A DNA stretch of 6,172 bases from Dehalococcoidia bacterium (lineage in GTDB: Bacteria > Chloroflexota > Dehalococcoidia > JACVQG01): assembly GCA_015661045.1 (NCBI GenBank), contig JACVQG010000263.1:1-6172 (forward strand), read 5' to 3'. Under the pieces are notes generated by a model that did not search any database, had not been told where the DNA came from, and saw only the letters and a list, made by a program, of their open reading frames with translations. Shown here piece by piece: positions 1-5,372 of the stretch. A program made the position numbers and the translations under genes. Position 1 is the stretch's first letter, and every line of letters starts with the position of its first letter.

Positions 1-1
1 C

Positions 2-820
2 TGGCGGAAAGCCAAGTCCATCACCTTAGGTATAGACATTGGTTCGGTCAGCACCCAGGCAGTAATTATGACCGATGGCAAAATATATTGTTATGCCAGT
101 ATCAGGACAGGTTCAGACTCACCTGATAGCGCCCGGAAAGCCCTGGAATCGGCTCTGAAACAAACAGACCTGAAGCAGGAGAATATTCACTATACGGTAG
201 GCACCGGGTATGGTCGAGTAAATGTTCCCTTCGCTAATAAAACGGTAACCGAGATTGCCTGCCACGGCCGTGGCGCTAACTATATGGGTGGCCCCACAAT
301 ACATACCATTCTGGATATGGGCGGACAGGACTGCAAAGCGATCCAGATTGATGAACGGGGTAAAGTAGTCCAGTTCCTGATGAACGATAAGTGCGCCGCT
401 GGCACTGGACGTGGAATGGAAGTGATTGCCGACCTTATGGCCGTGCCCATCACTGAAATTGGCCAGAAGTCGTTTGAGATTGATAAAGAACCACCGCCAG
501 TCAGCAGCACCTGCGTAGTATTCGCTAAAACCGAGGCTATAGGTCTGATGCGCGAGGGTTGGACCAAAAACCAGGTTCTGGCCGCCTATTGCTCCGCCAT
601 GGCTCACCGCGTTGTAACGCTGTTGCAGCGGGTAGGAATAAGGAAAGAATTCACCATTACTGGGGGCATCGCCAAGAATATCGGCGTGACCAAGAGGATT
701 TTGAATGAGTTAAAGGTAGATATGGTTGCCCTGAAGCCAGACCCACAGATAGCTGGCGGCGTGGGTGCAGCCGTATTTGCTACAGACCTTCTGGAAAAAC
801 AGAGGAAAGCAGCAGGTTGA
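2..820 (+). CDS. BcrA/BadF/HgdC-type ATPase (activase) subunit, 5' truncated
   Basis: This is an ASKHA-fold ATPase that couples ATP hydrolysis to electron transfer through a [4Fe-4S] cluster shared by two subunits. The reading frame is open to the window edge, and it already encodes the phosphate-1 loop GIDIGSVSTQAVI at about 29-67, upstream of the first ATG (68). No ATG, GTG or TTG lies in frame before 68, so the real start is outside the window. Counting from the ATG at 68, later motifs are GTGYGR (45-50), LDMGGQDCKAI (82-92, phosphate-2), NDKCAAGTGRG (107-116) and STCVVFAK (147-154). Cys109 and Cys149 match the two cluster ligands of the family, and ITGGIAKN (197-204) is the adenosine motif. 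The exact wording of the middle and C-terminal motifs resembles BcrA/BadF of benzoyl-CoA reductase more than plain 2-hydroxyglutaryl-CoA dehydratase activases, but subfamily is not proven. A ferredoxin gene follows after 4 bp, which fits an electron-donor role. The catalytic subunits must lie upstream. Confidence 0.88.
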   Translation, partial: WRKAKSITLGIDIGSVSTQAVIMTDGKIYCYASIRTGSDSPDSARKALESALKQTDLKQENIHYTVGTGYGRVNVPFANKTVTEIACHGRGANYMGGPTIHTILDMGGQDCKAIQIDERGKVVQFLMNDKCAAGTGRGMEVIADLMAVPITEIGQKSFEIDKEPPPVSSTCVVFAKTEAIGLMREGWTKNQVLAAYCSAMAHRVVTLLQRVGIRKEFTITGGIAKNIGVTKRILNELKVDMVALKPDPQIAGGVGAAVFATDLLEKQRKAAG

Positions 821-824
821 CATA

Positions 825-1142
825 ATGTTCGGTAATTGGTGGAAGCACCTTCTAATCACCCGGGGATATATAGCAAATTACGGTTATGCTGATGGGTCAG
901 GAACTTACTATATCACCATAACAACGGAGAAATGTAATGCCTGTGGTGAGTGCGTAAAAGTATGTCCGTCAAAGGTATTTGAAGTAGTTGAAGATGATTA
1001 TGGGGACAATGTCGCCTTAGTCAAGGATGACAAAAAGAAAAACATCAAATATCTGTGCGGGCAGTGCAAACCAAACACCGACAGACCGCCGTTGCCATGT
1101 GTGGTAGCCTGCAAGCCGGGGGCTATAACTCACGCCTGGTGA
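825..1142 (+). CDS. 2[4Fe-4S] ferredoxin, Allochromatium-type, partner of the upstream ATPase
   Basis: This is a 105-residue soluble electron carrier. Two cluster motifs are visible: C37-x2-C40-x2-C43-x3-C47-P, and C78-x2-C81-x10-C92-x3-C96-K-P. The long loop between the second and third cysteines of the second motif resembles the insertion of Allochromatium-type ferredoxins, the class reported as donor to Thauera benzoyl-CoA reductase. About 36 residues precede the first cluster (Trp- and Tyr-rich), longer than in minimal clostridial ferredoxins. The ATG at 825 lies 4 bp after the stop of the ATPase gene, with a weak AGG at 814-816, so translational coupling is likely. An upstream in-frame ATG (765) lies inside the ATPase gene and adds no ferredoxin-like sequence. 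A ferredoxin directly after the ATPase subunit recalls the bzd-type benzoyl-CoA reductase clusters, where BzdM is a ferredoxin; that assignment is inference. The gene ends the operon, with a terminator 70 bp downstream. Confidence 0.85.
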   Translation: MFGNWWKHLLITRGYIANYGYADGSGTYYITITTEKCNACGECVKVCPSKVFEVVEDDYGDNVALVKDDKKKNIKYLCGQCKPNTDRPPLPCVVACKPGAITHAW

Positions 1143-1211
1143 CAAGGTTTATCCTTCTTACGATAAAAACATTACATAACAACTATAGTGCGAACCATCA
1201 TTTAGCACAGA

Positions 1212-1248
1212 AAAGGCCCTCCGTTTTAAACGGGGGGCCTTTCTTTTT
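1212..1248 (+). terminator. Rho-independent terminator after the ferredoxin gene
   Basis: Arms AAAGGCCCTCCG (1212-1223) and CGGGGGGCCTTT (1231-1242) pair over 12 bp with one G-T wobble, around the loop TTTTAAA. C plus TTTTT (1244-1248) follows. The T tract lies on the + strand side, so it ends the ATPase-ferredoxin transcript. Its position between convergent genes means it may also affect hflX read-through, but the minus-strand side has only a TTTT. Confidence 0.9.
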
Positions 1249-1286
1249 CCGTAGCATTGCCAGGAAAGTGCTGATAATATTGGAGA

Positions 1287-2375
1287 TTATACCTTGCTGG
1301 AAGTATCAGTCAATTTTCTCAGTATCAATTCCATAAGTTCCGGAATACCAAAACCTGTTTTTGCGGAAATTTGAACTGTATCTTTTAACTTCACTTCAAT
1401 TCCATGTTCGTCCAGACTGTTTTTGGTACTTTCATCAAGACGATCAACCTTGTTCAAAGCAACAATAACGGGTTTTTGACTCAAGTCAAGCTGTGCCAGT
1501 ACCTCTTCAACCGTCTTTCTCTGTAATTCAGCATCCCGGTGTGTTATGTCTACTACATGTAAAAGCAAAGCAGCAGACTGTAGTTCTTCCAGGGTGGCAT
1601 TGAAGGCAGCAACGAGGGTTGTAGGCAGCTTCTGGATAAATCCAACGGTATCGGTAAGGAGAATATCTCTACTATCCGGTAGCTTTATACGCCGCGTAGT
1701 CGGGTCAAGGGTGGCAAATAGCTTGTCTTCTACAAATACGTTGGCATGGCATAAGGTATTGAAAAGAGTACTTTTCCCGGCATTGGTATAACCCACCAGC
1801 GCTACTACCGGTATGCCTGTCTTCTGGCGTTGGTGCTGATATAAGGCTCTGTGTTTCCTGATTTTTCCTATTTCGTCTTTTAACCGTTGGATTTTACGGC
1901 GGATAATACGCCTATCGGTCTCTAGCTGCGATTCACCAGGTCCCCTGGTGCCGATACCGCCACCCAAACGCTCCAGGTGGCTCCATTGCCCTGCTAGACG
2001 GGGAAGCAAATACTGGTGCTGGGCCAACTCTACCTGAAGCTGCCCTTCCTTAGTTCTTGCCCTCTGAGAGAAGATATCCAGAATGAGGGCAGTACGGTCA
2101 ATAATCTTTATCAGTAGCAACTCTTCCAGATTTTGTTGTTGGAAAGGGGTAAGTTCGTCATCAACCACAACTACTGTATATTTATGCTCATTTATTAAGG
2201 CCAAAAGCTCCTCTATCTTACCCTTACCCAGGTAGGTCTGGGGAGAGGGCCTATCCCGTTGCTGGATTAATCTGCCAACAACCTCTGCGCCGGCGGTACG
2301 ACACAGCAAGGCCAGTTCTTCCAGGGAACTCTCTATGGACCACCCTTTATCACGGCCTTTTTGACGCACTGCCAC
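1287..2375 (-). CDS. hflX: HflX, ribosome-associated GTPase
   Basis: HflX is a TRAFAC GTPase that binds the 50S subunit and splits stalled or stress-inactivated ribosomes in the cytoplasm. Counting from the GTG at 2375, the N-terminal HflX domain includes the YLGKGK motif (48-53). A coiled linker follows with GGGIGTRGPGE (138-148). The G domain shows G1 GYTNAGKS (195-202), G2 within DPTTR (224-228), G3 DTVGF (242-246), G4 NKVD (308-311) and G5 SAKTG (337-341). The C-terminus is short, as in compact family members. The given start is conservative. The frame continues upstream for 14 more codons reading TIPTKNEVEKAFI before the GTG, and EKAFIVAV looks like the usual first beta strand of HflX. 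An AAGGAG sits 9 nt before an ATT codon (2415-2417) in this extension, so the native protein is probably about 376 residues. The gene is downstream of dapL on the same strand, after a gap that contains a probable promoter. Confidence 0.95.
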   Translation of the reverse strand: MAVRQKGRDKGWSIESSLEELALLCRTAGAEVVGRLIQQRDRPSPQTYLGKGKIEELLALINEHKYTVVVVDDELTPFQQQNLEELLLIKIIDRTALILDIFSQRARTKEGQLQVELAQHQYLLPRLAGQWSHLERLGGGIGTRGPGESQLETDRRIIRRKIQRLKDEIGKIRKHRALYQHQRQKTGIPVVALVGYTNAGKSTLFNTLCHANVFVEDKLFATLDPTTRRIKLPDSRDILLTDTVGFIQKLPTTLVAAFNATLEELQSAALLLHVVDITHRDAELQRKTVEEVLAQLDLSQKPVIVALNKVDRLDESTKNSLDEHGIEVKLKDTVQISAKTGFGIPELMELILRKLTDTSSKV

Positions 2376-2426
2376 AATAAAAGCTTTCTCAACTTCATTC
2401 TTAGTAGGTATTGTAATTTTTCCCAG

Positions 2427-2432
2427 CTCCTT
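2427..2432 (-). promoter_or_regulatory. AAGGAG ribosome binding site supporting an ATT start for hflX
   Basis: On the minus strand AAGGAG (2432-2427) is followed by 9 nt and then ATT (2417-2415), in the hflX frame. No ATG, GTG or TTG lies in this frame between the upstream stop (2433-2435) and the GTG at 2375. The GTG itself has only a poor GAG-like site at a long distance. A CTG directly abuts the AAGGAG and is too close to be used from it. Confidence 0.55.
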
Positions 2433-2484
2433 TTATGTCAAGTATACAGATTTTTATGTCAAGAGGGCAACTTATTATGTCAAA
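2431..2484. repeat. Three TTATGTCAA repeats at exact 21-bp intervals
   Basis: Identical 9-mers TTATGTCAA occur at 2433-2441, 2454-2462 and 2475-2483. The first two extend to a 12-mer, TTTTATGTCAAG. The minus-strand reading is TTGACATAA. The spacers differ (for example GTATACAGATTT against GAGGGCAACTTA), so only the 9-mer core is kept. A step of 21 bp places all copies on one face of the helix. The array fills the dapL-hflX gap and suggests binding sites for a regulator of hflX; no regulator is identified. Confidence 0.7.
2441..2470 (-). promoter_or_regulatory. Possible sigma-A promoter for hflX
   Basis: On the minus strand a -35-like TTGCCC (2470-2465) and a -10-like TATACT (2446-2441) are separated by 18 nt. 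They match the consensus hexamers at 4 of 6 and 5 of 6 bases. Transcription would begin near 2434, leaving a very short leader before the AAGGAG. The TTGACATAA repeats overlap this promoter: one sits in the spacer, and one begins at the last base of the -10. The repeats themselves look like -35 boxes, but none has a good -10 at 17 nt. Confidence 0.35.
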
Positions 2485-2490
2485 TACTGA

Positions 2491-3659
2491 TTATTTTTGC
2501 TTCTTATGCCAGGTTTCCAACCGCTTTATCCCCTCTGCCACCCGCTCATCAGGTGTAGTCAAAGAAAACCGTATAAAACCCTCTCCGGATGGCCCATAAC
2601 CAAGTCCGGGTGTTACCACCACCCCGGCTTCGTCGAGTAACCTGGCGGCGAACTGGGCTGACGTGTAGCCGGCAGGAACTTTAGCCCATATGTATAGGCT
2701 GGCCTTTGGCGGAGTACATTTTATACCGATCTTATTGAGTGTGGCCACCAGGCTATCGCGGCGCTTCTGGTATATGGCATTGTGCTCAGCGATGCAGTCC
2801 TGGGGGCCGCGTATGGCATTGATAGCCATGTGCTGGATGGCCTGAGGTATCCCCGAATCCAGGTTGGACTTTACCCGCATCAGGGCGTCTATTATTTTGG
2901 CGTTGCCCACAGCCATGCCGATACGCCAGCCAGTCATGTTGTATGTCTTCGACCAGGAGTGGAATTCGATACCGATATCTTTGGCGCCTTTAGCCTGCAA
3001 AAAGCTCACCGGCCGGTAGCCATCGTAGGCCACCTCACTTACGGGCCATCATGGCAGATGGGGATATCATATTTCTTACCGAATTGCACTGCCCGTTCGA
3101 AGAAGTCTAACCCGGCTACTGCGGAAGTGGGGTTGTTGGGATAATTGAGCCACAGGATTTTCGCTTTACGGGCTATTTTCTCCGGGATGGCATCCAGGTC
3201 CGGTAAAAATTTGTTTTCCTCTTTCAACGGTAGATAATAAGACTCGCCGCCGGCAAACATAGTGCCGATACTGTAGACGGGATAGGCGGGATCAGGTACC
3301 AGCGCAATATCCCCCGGGTCGATAAAACAAAGGGCCATGTGTCCGATGCCCTCTTTAGAACCTATCAGGGGCAGGACCTCTTTATTAGGGTCAAAGGAGA
3401 TGCCAAATCTTTTTTCATACCACTCGGCGATAGCTTTGCGGAGGTCGGGCAGGCCGTCGGTTTCAGGGTAGCGGTGGTTGGCAGGGACACGGGCTGCCTG
3501 GCAGAGACCCTCAATAATGTGGCCGGGGGTTGGGATGTCGGGATCACCGATGCCGAAGGTAACCACGTCCTCGCCCTTAGCTTTCTTTTCGGCAATTTTG
3601 CGGCTAATCTCCACAAAGAGGTACGGGGGCAGTTTTTCAACCCGGTTAGCAAATTTCAT
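2491..3659 (-). pseudogene. dapL: LL-diaminopimelate aminotransferase, split by a one-base frameshift
   Basis: DapL is a PLP-dependent fold-type I aminotransferase that converts tetrahydrodipicolinate directly to LL-diaminopimelate with glutamate as amino donor. Two consecutive frames cover it. The first (3659-3039, 206 residues) has [41 protein letters not shown] and CHD, whose Asp204 should contact the pyridine nitrogen. It then reads G-P-stop. The second frame resumes [10 protein letters not shown] and carries the Schiff-base Lys in [15 protein letters not shown]. Adding one pyrimidine between 3039 and 3040 restores D-G-P-Y-S-E-V-A-Y-D-G and a 389-residue protein, the normal family length. 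The lost codon is the conserved Tyr of the D-x-x-Y motif that holds PLP O3'. The start ATG (3657-3659) has AGGAGG 9 nt upstream. Both halves are otherwise well conserved, so a very recent mutation or a sequence error is more likely than long decay. The neighbour dapF acts at the next pathway step. Confidence 0.9.
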
Positions 3660-3668
3660 TAATGACTC

Positions 3669-3674
3669 CCTCCT
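3669..3674 (-). promoter_or_regulatory. dapL ribosome binding site
   Basis: The minus strand reads AGGAGG, 9 nt before the dapL ATG. It is a perfect Shine-Dalgarno sequence and fixes the start. The AT-rich stretch further upstream (about 3680-3760) should hold the promoter, but I see no pair of hexamers with proper spacing. Confidence 0.8.
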
Positions 3675-3760
3675 GTTTTTATTTAATAATTTTTAGGGAT
3701 TTTAAAATAGTTGTATAGTAAATTGGATTTGTGTAAATAATAAAGAATATGTTGGAAATT

Positions 3761-3785
3761 GGTGGCACAGGCGTCCATGCCTGTG
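3761..3785 (+). repeat. Palindromic hairpin element, copy 1
   Basis: GGTGGCACAGGC (3761-3772) is followed by a 6-nt loop, GTCCAT, and then GCCTGTG (3779-3785). This gives a 7-bp perfect stem, CACAGGC/GCCTGTG. The same 12-mer recurs inverted at 3933-3944. The element resembles intergenic REP-like palindromes mobilised in many bacteria by RAYT-type enzymes, but no such enzyme is in the window. Confidence 0.65.
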
Positions 3786-3918
3786 AAAACCAGAATAGGG
3801 TAAATTCCTTTTATTAACTCTGAACTCTTTGACCAAGTTTAATTTGGCGTTTGATTCCAACCTGTTAAACGTTTTTAATGATTCCATATCTGTAATGATT
3901 CAGGTCTTTTTACTAGGC

Positions 3919-3944
3919 GCACAGGCACAGAGGCCTGTGCCACC
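3919..3944 (-). repeat. Palindromic hairpin element, copy 2 (inverted)
   Basis: GCACAGGC (3919-3926), loop ACAGAG and GCCTGTGC (3933-3940) form an 8-bp perfect stem, followed by CACC. Read on the minus strand, 3944-3920 aligns with copy 1 over 25 nt. The first 12 and last 7 bases are identical and the differences are confined to the loop. That pattern of conserved stem and variable loop suggests the fold is what matters. Confidence 0.65.
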
Positions 3945-3969
3945 GTTATCAAAGCGAAGTGTGGTCGTG

Positions 3970-4212
3970 CTAACTTACACATGGCATGTCAATGTACCGC
4001 TCCCGTGACATTTCTGCCCCATAGGCGATACATGCCAGAACGTCAGCCTCCTCAATGCCTGGATACTGCTCCAATATGTCCTTTACAGCCATCCCGCTGG
4101 CAAGGAGGTCTAATATTAAAGAAACCCAAATCCTATGGCCACGAATACAAGGCTTGCCAAAGCAGATATTGGGGTCAATGGAGATACGGGATAATAGCTC
4201 CTGTTTTGTCAC
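3970..4212 (-). CDS. DUF433 family small protein (antitoxin-like), apparently without partner
   Basis: This 80-residue protein matches the DUF433 pattern from end to end: RISIDPNICFGKPCIRGHRIWVS near the N-terminus, then LILDLLASGMAVKDILEQYPGIEEADVLACIAYGAE, a helical winged-helix-like segment. DUF433 proteins are usually regarded as antitoxins paired with PIN-like (DUF5615/Mut7-C) toxins encoded directly downstream. Here the 310 bp downstream and the 116 bp upstream hold no such frame, so the protein seems to be an orphan, or it may act alone as a DNA-binding protein. The start was chosen at GTG 4212-4210 because GGGAGG (4227-4222) lies 9 nt before it. The TTG at 4218 is only 3 nt from that site and would add two residues. 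The trailing RERYIDMPCVS is not part of the usual core. Function beyond family membership is inference. Confidence 0.8.
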   Translation of the reverse strand: MTKQELLSRISIDPNICFGKPCIRGHRIWVSLILDLLASGMAVKDILEQYPGIEEADVLACIAYGAEMSRERYIDMPCVS

Positions 4213-4246
4213 CTCCAATTTCCTCCCAATTTTAGTATTTTCAAAT

Positions 4247-4255
4247 ATAATACCA
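4247..4255 (-). promoter_or_regulatory. Possible extended -10 promoter for the DUF433 gene
   Basis: The minus strand reads TGGTATTAT: a TG one base before TATTAT, which matches the -10 consensus at 5 of 6 bases. It lies about 20 nt upstream of the GGGAGG site. No good -35 box is found at 16-18 nt, which an extended -10 can tolerate. Confidence 0.3.
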
Positions 4256-4328
4256 TGACCGATTAACAGATCGATAACGCATTAACGACAAAATTCATTC
4301 ACCAATCAACAGCTTTTTTTAACATTTC

Positions 4329-5165
4329 CTATTCTCCCCACTCCCCCTCAAACACCTCCACCGCCGGGCCGGTGAGAAAGACGTCTCCTTTGCCAGCCCA
4401 TTCCAGCGTTAAATTTCCACCCGGTAATGTTATGTCAACTTTTGTATCAGTATAGTCTTTCAACTTTGCGGCAACAGCCACGGCGCAAGCTCCGCTGCCG
4501 CAGGATAGTGTCAGCCCCGCCCCCCGCTCCCACACCCGGGCCTGCAGCTTGCCTTTCCCCATTACATTGACAATCTCGAAGTTAGTGCGCTTCGGGAATA
4601 GGGGGTGACGTTCCACTTGCGGGCCAATCTCAGATAGTGCGAACTGCTCAACCGGTTCATCGATAAAAGTAACTGCATGGGGATTGCCCATATTTACGAA
4701 GGTGAGAAACAACGTCCTGCCTGCTACCGTTAACGGATAATCCACCACTGGAGACATAGTGAAATCACCTCTGATGGGTATATCCGCGGGCTGTAAGTGA
4801 GGTGCGCCCATATTCACCCTAACCTGTTGTACCTGCCCATTACGGAGAAAGGTCTTTACGTGTTTTACTCCAGCCAGAGTTTCCACGCTGATGTTATTTT
4901 TCTCGGTCAGGCCTTGGTCAATAACGTACTTGGCGAAGCAACGGATTCCGTTGCCGCAGATTTCAGCCTCGGAGCCATCGGGGTTGAACATGCGCATACG
5001 GAAATCCGCCCGCCGGGCTGGTAGCACCAGCAATAGACCATCGGAGCCGATACCAAAGTGGCGGTCACATATTTTTTGAGCCAGTTTAACCCAGTCACGG
5101 CGTAGCCCCCTGGCATCTATTACGATAAAATCGTTGCCCGTGCCGTGCATCTTTACGAATTTCAT
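4329..5165 (-). CDS. dapF: Diaminopimelate epimerase
   Basis: DapF is the cytoplasmic, cofactor-independent epimerase that turns LL-diaminopimelate into meso-diaminopimelate, the precursor of lysine and of the peptidoglycan cross-link. The 278-residue length is normal. Visible motifs are MHGTGNDFIVID at 6-17, GSDGLL (40-45), FNPDGSEAEICGNGIRCFAKY (split here as FNPDGSEAEI, 60-69, and CGNGIRCFAKY, 70-80), VNMGNPHAV (157-165), ERGAGLTLSCGSGACA (213-228) and LPGG near 247-250. The two catalytic cysteines are Cys70 of CGNG and Cys222 of CGSG; one removes the alpha proton and the other donates it. The ATG (5163-5165) has GGAG about 10 nt upstream. The next gene upstream is 207 bp away with a palindrome between, so dapF probably has its own promoter, although I cannot point to one. 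dapL, which supplies its substrate, follows two genes later on the same strand. All key residues are present. Confidence 0.97.
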   Translation of the reverse strand: MKFVKMHGTGNDFIVIDARGLRRDWVKLAQKICDRHFGIGSDGLLLVLPARRADFRMRMFNPDGSEAEICGNGIRCFAKYVIDQGLTEKNNISVETLAGVKHVKTFLRNGQVQQVRVNMGAPHLQPADIPIRGDFTMSPVVDYPLTVAGRTLFLTFVNMGNPHAVTFIDEPVEQFALSEIGPQVERHPLFPKRTNFEIVNVMGKGKLQARVWERGAGLTLSCGSGACAVAVAAKLKDYTDTKVDITLPGGNLTLEWAGKGDVFLTGPAVEVFEGEWGE

Positions 5166-5229
5166 AAAATATTATCTCCGTCGGTCCGAATAGGTAATCC
5201 GTTAGTTATGTATTACCTCCATGAGGGTA

Positions 5230-5329
5230 AAATCCTAAATCCCAAATACTTAAACTCCACTTAATGAAATGTACATTAGAGCATTTGACTTTGTCCCGAT
5301 ACATCGGGATGGAATCGGATTTAGGATTT
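5230..5329. repeat. 13-bp inverted repeat enclosing a hairpin (MITE-like candidate)
   Basis: AAATCCTAAATCC (5230-5242) and its exact complement GGATTTAGGATTT (5317-5329) bound an AT-rich 74-bp interior. Inside lies a tight hairpin, TCCCGAT (5294-5300), loop AC, ATCGGGA (5303-5309). No coding frame fits. AAATCCTAAATCC-type termini occur in noncoding dispersed repeats of several bacteria as far as I recall. Whether this is a mobile miniature element depends on other copies in the genome. Confidence 0.5.
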
Positions 5330-5333
5330 AGAG

Positions 5334-5365
5334 ATGTAGAGACACGGCATGCCGTGTCTCTACAT
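5334..5365. repeat. Perfect 32-bp palindrome
   Basis: The half-site ATGTAGAGACACGGCA (5334-5349) is followed without a loop by its exact reverse complement (5350-5365). It begins 4 bp after the previous inverted repeat and ends 7 bp before the stop codon of the QueG-like gene. It can form a very stable hairpin or cruciform at the 3' end of that transcript. There is no T tract on the minus strand, so it is not a standard terminator, but it could stabilise the mRNA 3' end. AGGATTT occurs on both sides (5323-5329 and 5366-5372). Confidence 0.85.
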
Positions 5366-5372
5366 AGGATTT

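Larger units (their letters stand above)
3660..3969. other. 310-bp gene-free gap between the DUF433 gene and dapL
   Basis: No credible coding frame lies here. The part next to dapL is AT-rich (about 3675-3760) and is the dapL leader or promoter area. From 3761 to 3944 there is a segment bounded by two related hairpins in inverted orientation, described separately. Its interior has no protein-like frame. A 9-bp direct repeat TAATGATTC occurs at 3876-3884 and 3893-3901. No remnant of a toxin gene for the DUF433 antitoxin is seen, and neither hairpin is followed by a T tract. Confidence 0.7.

Noticed and set aside
119..607. 162-codon open frame on the minus strand
   Set aside because: It lies wholly opposite the conserved ATPase gene, has no recognisable family features, and owes its length to the codon use of the real gene.
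2431..2484. CRISPR-like reading of the phased 9-mers
   Set aside because: Repeats of 9-12 bp with about 10-bp spacers are much too short for a CRISPR array, and no cas gene is present.
3030..3050. Programmed ribosomal frameshift in dapL
   Set aside because: No slippery run or stimulatory hairpin is seen at the junction, and DapL is not known to be recoded; mutation or sequence error is simpler.
2782..3144. 120-codon + strand frame opposite dapL
   Set aside because: It is antisense to both dapL fragments, its translation has no domain-like pattern, and the dapL motifs on the other strand are unmistakable.
3702..3887. 61-codon minus-strand frame in the dapL upstream gap
   Set aside because: It crosses the hairpin element, has no ribosome site and shows no protein family character.
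4279..4320. Poly-T run AGCTTTTTTT as a terminator
   Set aside because: No stem precedes it on the + strand, there is no + strand gene to terminate, and on the minus strand it reads as poly-A.
4430..4438. Further TTATGTCAA inside dapF, and TTGACATAA at 817-825 at the ATPase-ferredoxin junction
   Set aside because: Both are single copies fixed by coding or start-stop overlap and lack the 21-bp phasing, so they are treated as chance matches to the hflX array core.
5191..5212. Minus-strand mini-frame MEVIHN as a possible leader peptide before dapF
   Set aside because: It has no ribosome site, no lysine codons and no attenuator-type hairpin pair linked to it.
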